Below, piece by piece: positions 4,401 to 5,688 of a stretch of 5,688 bases of DNA. The stretch comes from RUG11237 sp045119215 (GTDB taxonomy: Bacteria > Bacillota > Clostridia > Lachnospirales > Lachnospiraceae). A program made the translations under genes and the position numbers. Location: assembly GCA_045119215.1 (NCBI GenBank), contig JBGVDD010000025.1:1-5688 (forward strand), read 5' to 3'. The notes below the pieces were generated by a model. It searched no databases, had not been told where the DNA came from, and saw only the letters and a list, made by a program, of their open reading frames with translations. The first letter of the stretch is position 1, and the number at the start of each line of letters is the position of its first letter.

Positions 4401-5688
4401 ATTGGAGGCTATTGTTACACCTGATGATGCAACCAACAAGTCTGTAGTATGGACTTCTTCAGATAATAAGGTAGCAACTGTAGAAAATGGTGTCGTTAGT
4501 GGAGTTGGTAATGGTAAGGCTACGATTACGGCTACCACAACGGATGGTACAAATCTTTCTGATTTTGCGGTTATTACAGTCAGTGCACCTGTTGATGATT
4601 CGATTGTGCTCAATGATTCTACTGTAATGAAGAATACCACCGTTCAATATCCAGTTTATCTCAACAATGCAGATCCTATCTGTAGCTTCCAGTTTGATAT
4701 CTATCTGCCAGAAGGAATGGATGTCGCCAAGAATGAAGATGGAGATTATGACTTTACTTTTGCAGGACGTCAGAAGTCAACACACACCATGTCTTCCAGA
4801 AAGCAGAAAGATGGAGCAATACGAGTTATTGCATTCTCTTCAAGCAATGCTGCATTCCAAGGCGACAAGGGCGCATTAATCAATATTCCGCTTGTAGTAG
4901 GTGATTTGAAGAAAGGAGATTATTGCATCAGCATAAAGAATATAGTACTCTCTGATAAAGCAGAAAAAGAGTATCTTTGCGAGGATTCATACTCTACTAT
5001 CTCTGTAGAAGAAGTGTTGCGTGGCGATGCTAATGCTGATGGTAAGGTTTCGTTGGCTGATGTCAATAGTACAGTAAATTATATTCTGGGCGATCCTTCA
5101 CCTTCATTTTCATTTGCTGCGGCTGATATAAATGAGAATAATGCCATTAATGTTTCTGATGTTAATAGTATTGTGAATATTCTTCTTGATGAAAATAAAG
5201 CCAGTGCTAAGCCTTACAGAATGCTTATGACTCGTTCTACGAGTGGTCCAACTACTGATCGTATGTTTGCTGGCAATATTCAAATGTCACCTGGTGAGAC
5301 CAAGCAGCTGACAGTATTTTTGGATAATACTGGTGATTATTGCAGCTTCCAGTTCGACCTTATACTCCCTGAAGGTATCACGGTACCTTATGATGAGGAT
5401 AATGAAATGTATATGGCAGATATGGCTCCAGGCCGCTTCACAAAGACTCATTCGTTAGGCTCCAACTTGGTTAAACCTAATCGCTTCCGTGTAATAGTTT
5501 ATTCCATTGCCAACAAGAGTATAAAGGGAACCAGTGGTGCCGTGGTAAACATTACATTAAAAGCTGATGATAAATTGGCTATTAGAGATTACACTCTGAA
5601 GTTGGAGAACATCACTTTGGCGGATGCTGCTGAAAATGAATATTACCCAAGTGATAGTGAATCAACAGTAAACGTTGTTACAACGGGT
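1417..5688 (+). CDS. Large secreted GLUG / Ig-like / cohesin-like / dockerin surface protein, 3' end outside window
   Basis: The frame is open for 1424 codons and reaches the window edge without a stop. The ATG at 1417 is the first start after an in-frame stop and follows an AT-rich leader, as usual in Bacteroidota. Residues 1-20 form a signal peptide (basic KR, hydrophobic core, VFA before Q21), so the protein is exported. Modules in order: GLUG block A (about 26-495), Ig-like domain of Big_6 type (about 499-576), GLUG block B (about 579-972), BIG_2 Ig-like domain (about 976-1056), cohesin-like module 1 (about 1062-1200), dockerin-like pair (1203-1257), cohesin-like module 2 (about 1287 to the edge). 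No enzyme domain is seen. Such architectures are known from Bacteroidales surface proteins and suggest adhesion or matrix binding, but the ligand is unknown. C13 is not in a proper lipobox, so it is unlikely to be a lipoprotein. Any C-terminal sorting or anchoring signal lies beyond the window. It follows the membrane protein gene by 6 nt. Confidence 0.92.
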   Translation, partial: MKRLLFIWALFLCSLSSVFAQYSGSGSGTENDPYLIFYAEQLNQVRNFLGKDVYFKLMSDIDLTDWISENAPKQGWLPIGVENSSFRGVFDGNGHQISSVNIYRSGTNNVGLFGATAGATIKNLTVRGKIEGKERVGGICGYSTSSTFVSCKVISDIKGTSNIGGISGYDKGSNITSCDVTLKSITGQNVGGIIGYEYEKVKVSLCNIDLNASGNDNLGGVIGYSISESTLADNKVQASISGKNNIGGILGYFYGDTKLVTSINKCAFYGNLSGYNNVGGIVGNYDNSSYSSCLTLNVANSYSICNIKANDYIGGIVGRFYSSEAKIDFDINNSFFSGTINGNNGVGGIIGYIERIGASSKVRNNMSLGSLFGANDVGGIVGLSGTQYRNSIKISSCVSGLSAISASHDNVGRIYGRDDKNGLSFGTLGTSEGNLGLSTMIVSKAGVVQDILDGNQNGTSTGPSALKLKANYVAHGWDFNNDWTMQETETYPYKPWQAAPPQITSKLVSKETTISGKSIDGGTVYIEVGDSYKSSVACNGNSWSFSVPSLQSGDLVRVYAVSKGKNQSPYTDTYVGYPGSGTLSDPYRIYTAADLQGVYKKGYYKLMNDVDLTEWINKNSPTEGWPAIGKNGLTAVYFDGGGHTVSGLWCNTTAEYNGLFSNFPDGYIQNLNVQVAEGKEVKGGDCTGIVIGRFANGSIDHVTASGFINGSKRSGGVIGVAENLKISSSKFDGTLKSESENAILGGIAGEIKSGELTKSQAKTQVNASGNGIIAGALVGNNNGKINSCFAEGAVSLTGENSYASGLVGQNQASAVVENCYSVADASATLYAAGLVAYNYGKISNSYTRSNVKSVKYGAGAVGYNDGEKAMINGLVAGNPKVDVTDKTGWSIRVLGGFKNGAKEPGENNYALNSMILSVNGVPKKVTDNILDGFAKTEAELNSKALYESLGWSFNNVWNISEGNGWPTLDMNVYGLVSDIEVTPKKGTLKVGQSMTLEAIVTPDDATNKSVVWTSSDNKVATVENGVVSGVGNGKATITATTTDGTNLSDFAVITVSAPVDDSIVLNDSTVMKNTTVQYPVYLNNADPICSFQFDIYLPEGMDVAKNEDGDYDFTFAGRQKSTHTMSSRKQKDGAIRVIAFSSSNAAFQGDKGALINIPLVVGDLKKGDYCISIKNIVLSDKAEKEYLCEDSYSTISVEEVLRGDANADGKVSLADVNSTVNYILGDPSPSFSFAAADINENNAINVSDVNSIVNILLDENKASAKPYRMLMTRSTSGPTTDRMFAGNIQMSPGETKQLTVFLDNTGDYCSFQFDLILPEGITVPYDEDNEMYMADMAPGRFTKTHSLGSNLVKPNRFRVIVYSIANKSIKGTSGAVVNITLKADDKLAIRDYTLKLENITLADAAENEYYPSDSESTVNVVTTG
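1492..2901 (+). repeat. GLUG block A (beta-solenoid repeats)
   Basis: The block opens with a GSGTENDPYLI entry motif (residues 26-36), then SDIDLTDW (59-66) and FDGNGH (90-95), typical of the start of GLUG proteins. Ten cores of the form (V/I/L)GG(I/V)xG(Y/N/R/L) follow at residues 136, 163, 190, 218, 246, 278, 313, 346, 377 and, degenerate (VGRIYGR), 411. Spacing is 27-28 residues in the first five and 31-35 afterwards, as expected for rungs of a right-handed parallel beta-helix. A Cys recurs at the same rung position (C151, C178, C206, C266, C293). The block closes with a GWDFNNDW segment (476-483). Codons in the middle rungs are markedly AT-rich. Confidence 0.85.
2911..3144 (+). other. Ig-like domain (Big_6 type) between the GLUG blocks
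   Basis: Residues about 499-576 read as a small beta-sandwich: a start at APPQI, the segment TTISGKSIDGGTVYIEV (512-528), a WSFSVPSLQSGD segment (543-554) and a closing run rich in Val, Tyr and Ser. The order 'stands for G-x-T-V, then W-x-F-x-V-P, then G-D-x-V-x-V' fits bacterial Ig-like domains of the Big_6 kind. It probably acts as a spacer between the two solenoids. Confidence 0.6.
3151..4332 (+). repeat. GLUG block B (second solenoid)
   Basis: The block begins with GSGTLSDPYRIYTAADL (579-595), NDVDLTEW (608-615) and FDGGGH (638-643), mirroring block A about 550 residues earlier. Classical GLUG rungs follow, such as LVGNNNGKINSCF (777-789), GLVGQN (805-810) with NCY (818-820), and GLVAYNYGKISNSY (833-846). 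It ends in GWSFNNVW (950-957), like block A. Rungs are closer to the GLUG consensus than those of block A, and the DNA is richer in G+C. Confidence 0.85.
4342..4584 (+). other. BIG_2 Ig-like domain
   Basis: Residues about 976-1056 match the BIG_2 pattern: VSDIEVTPKKGTLKVGQ at the start, an AIVTPDDATNKSVVWTSSD core with the invariant Trp, then VATVENGVVSGVGNGKATIT. These domains are common in bacterial surface proteins and adhesins (intimin/invasin-like) and usually act as stalk segments or binding modules. Confidence 0.9.
4600..5016 (+). repeat. Cohesin-like module 1
   Basis: Residues about 1062-1200 form a beta-rich module with CSFQFDIYLPEGM (1089-1101), a middle IRVIAFSSSNAAF stretch and a GDYCISIKNIVLSD stretch before the dockerin. 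The 'SFQFD-LPEG' start, the later 'I-V-ayS' and the closing 'Y-i-l-nI-L' strands resemble cohesin / carbohydrate-binding beta-sandwich modules found in Bacteroidales proteins. It is repeated as module 2, with the CSFQFD motif 220 residues later. Confidence 0.65.
5023..5187 (+). other. Dockerin-like calcium-binding repeat pair
   Basis: Residues 1203-1257 hold two dockerin-type loops. Loop 1 has D1204, N1206, D1208, K1210 and D1215, followed by VNSTVNYIL. Loop 2 has D1237, N1239, N1241 and D1248, followed by VNSIVNILL. The 1-3-5-12 spacing of Ca2+ ligands and the hydrophobic helix after each loop fit type I dockerins; loop 2 is less acidic and may bind calcium more weakly. In this setting it may pack against the neighbouring cohesin-like modules and need not recruit a separate scaffoldin. 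Confidence 0.85.
5275..5688 (+). repeat. Cohesin-like module 2, cut by window edge
   Basis: Residues about 1287-1424 repeat module 1: YCSFQFDLILPEGI (1308-1321), FRVIVYSIANKSI, GAVVNITL and YTLKLENITLAD. It ends at VVTTG, the point where module 1 passes into the dockerin (LRGDANADG), so only the linker and a presumed following module are missing. Between the dockerin and this module lies a Ser/Thr-rich linker (about 1260-1282). Confidence 0.65.

Noticed and set aside
4140..4647. Minus-strand frames opposite the end of GLUG block B and the BIG_2 domain
   Set aside because: They overlap each other and a well-supported coding frame with recognisable domains; antisense shadows.
4667..4879. 70-codon plus-strand frame in another phase
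   Set aside because: Lies inside the cohesin-like module 1 coding sequence in a different frame; the main frame has the conserved motifs.
1..5688. CRISPR array, tRNA, rRNA, insertion sequence or known defence system
   Set aside because: No regular direct repeats with spacers, no cloverleaf or rRNA-like stretch, no transposase or recognisable defence domain was seen on either strand.

Overview
The window looks like Bacteroidales DNA (Bacteroides/Prevotella type). The evidence is a Bacteroidota-style promoter (TTTG, 21-nt spacer, TAAATTTG, 445-477), little use of Shine-Dalgarno sites, AT-rich leaders, and a very large secreted protein built from GLUG, bacterial Ig, cohesin-like and dockerin modules, a combination common in that order. 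This assignment rests on pattern recognition, not on a database search.

Layout. Positions 1-444 hold no convincing gene. They contain a weak AT-rich hairpin (31-56), a strong 21-bp inverted repeat (160-180 / 193-213) and a short, doubtful minus-strand reading frame (218-295) that ends beside that repeat. A clear promoter at 445-477 points right. From about 483 to 867 the DNA is GC-richer and full of complementary arms: a hairpin at 508-531, a three-way-junction-like fold at 581-649, an 11-bp stem at 728-755 that also contains back-to-back -7-like boxes, and a closed fold at 775-862 followed by five T. I read this as a structured leader or non-coding RNA, not as protein-coding.

An AT-rich gene (913-1410) for a small protein with four predicted membrane helices follows. 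Six bases after its stop begins a reading frame that stays open to the right edge of the window (1417-5688, 1424 codons, no stop). It encodes a signal peptide, GLUG block A, an Ig-like domain, GLUG block B, a BIG_2 Ig-like domain, a cohesin-like module, a dockerin-like calcium-binding repeat pair, and a second cohesin-like module cut by the edge. It is probably an exported surface or secreted adhesin-like protein.

How the parts fit. Promoter, structured leader, membrane gene and surface gene all lie on the plus strand and could form one transcription unit, unless the T-tract at 863-867 terminates transcription. The membrane gene (about 25% GC in sampled stretches) is much more AT-rich than the leader and the start of the surface gene (about 45-55%), so it may have been inserted between them. 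The GLUG repeats in block A are also AT-rich compared with block B, which suggests a mosaic gene. No known defence, mobile-element or CRISPR system is visible; the least explained part is the structured region at about 480-867.
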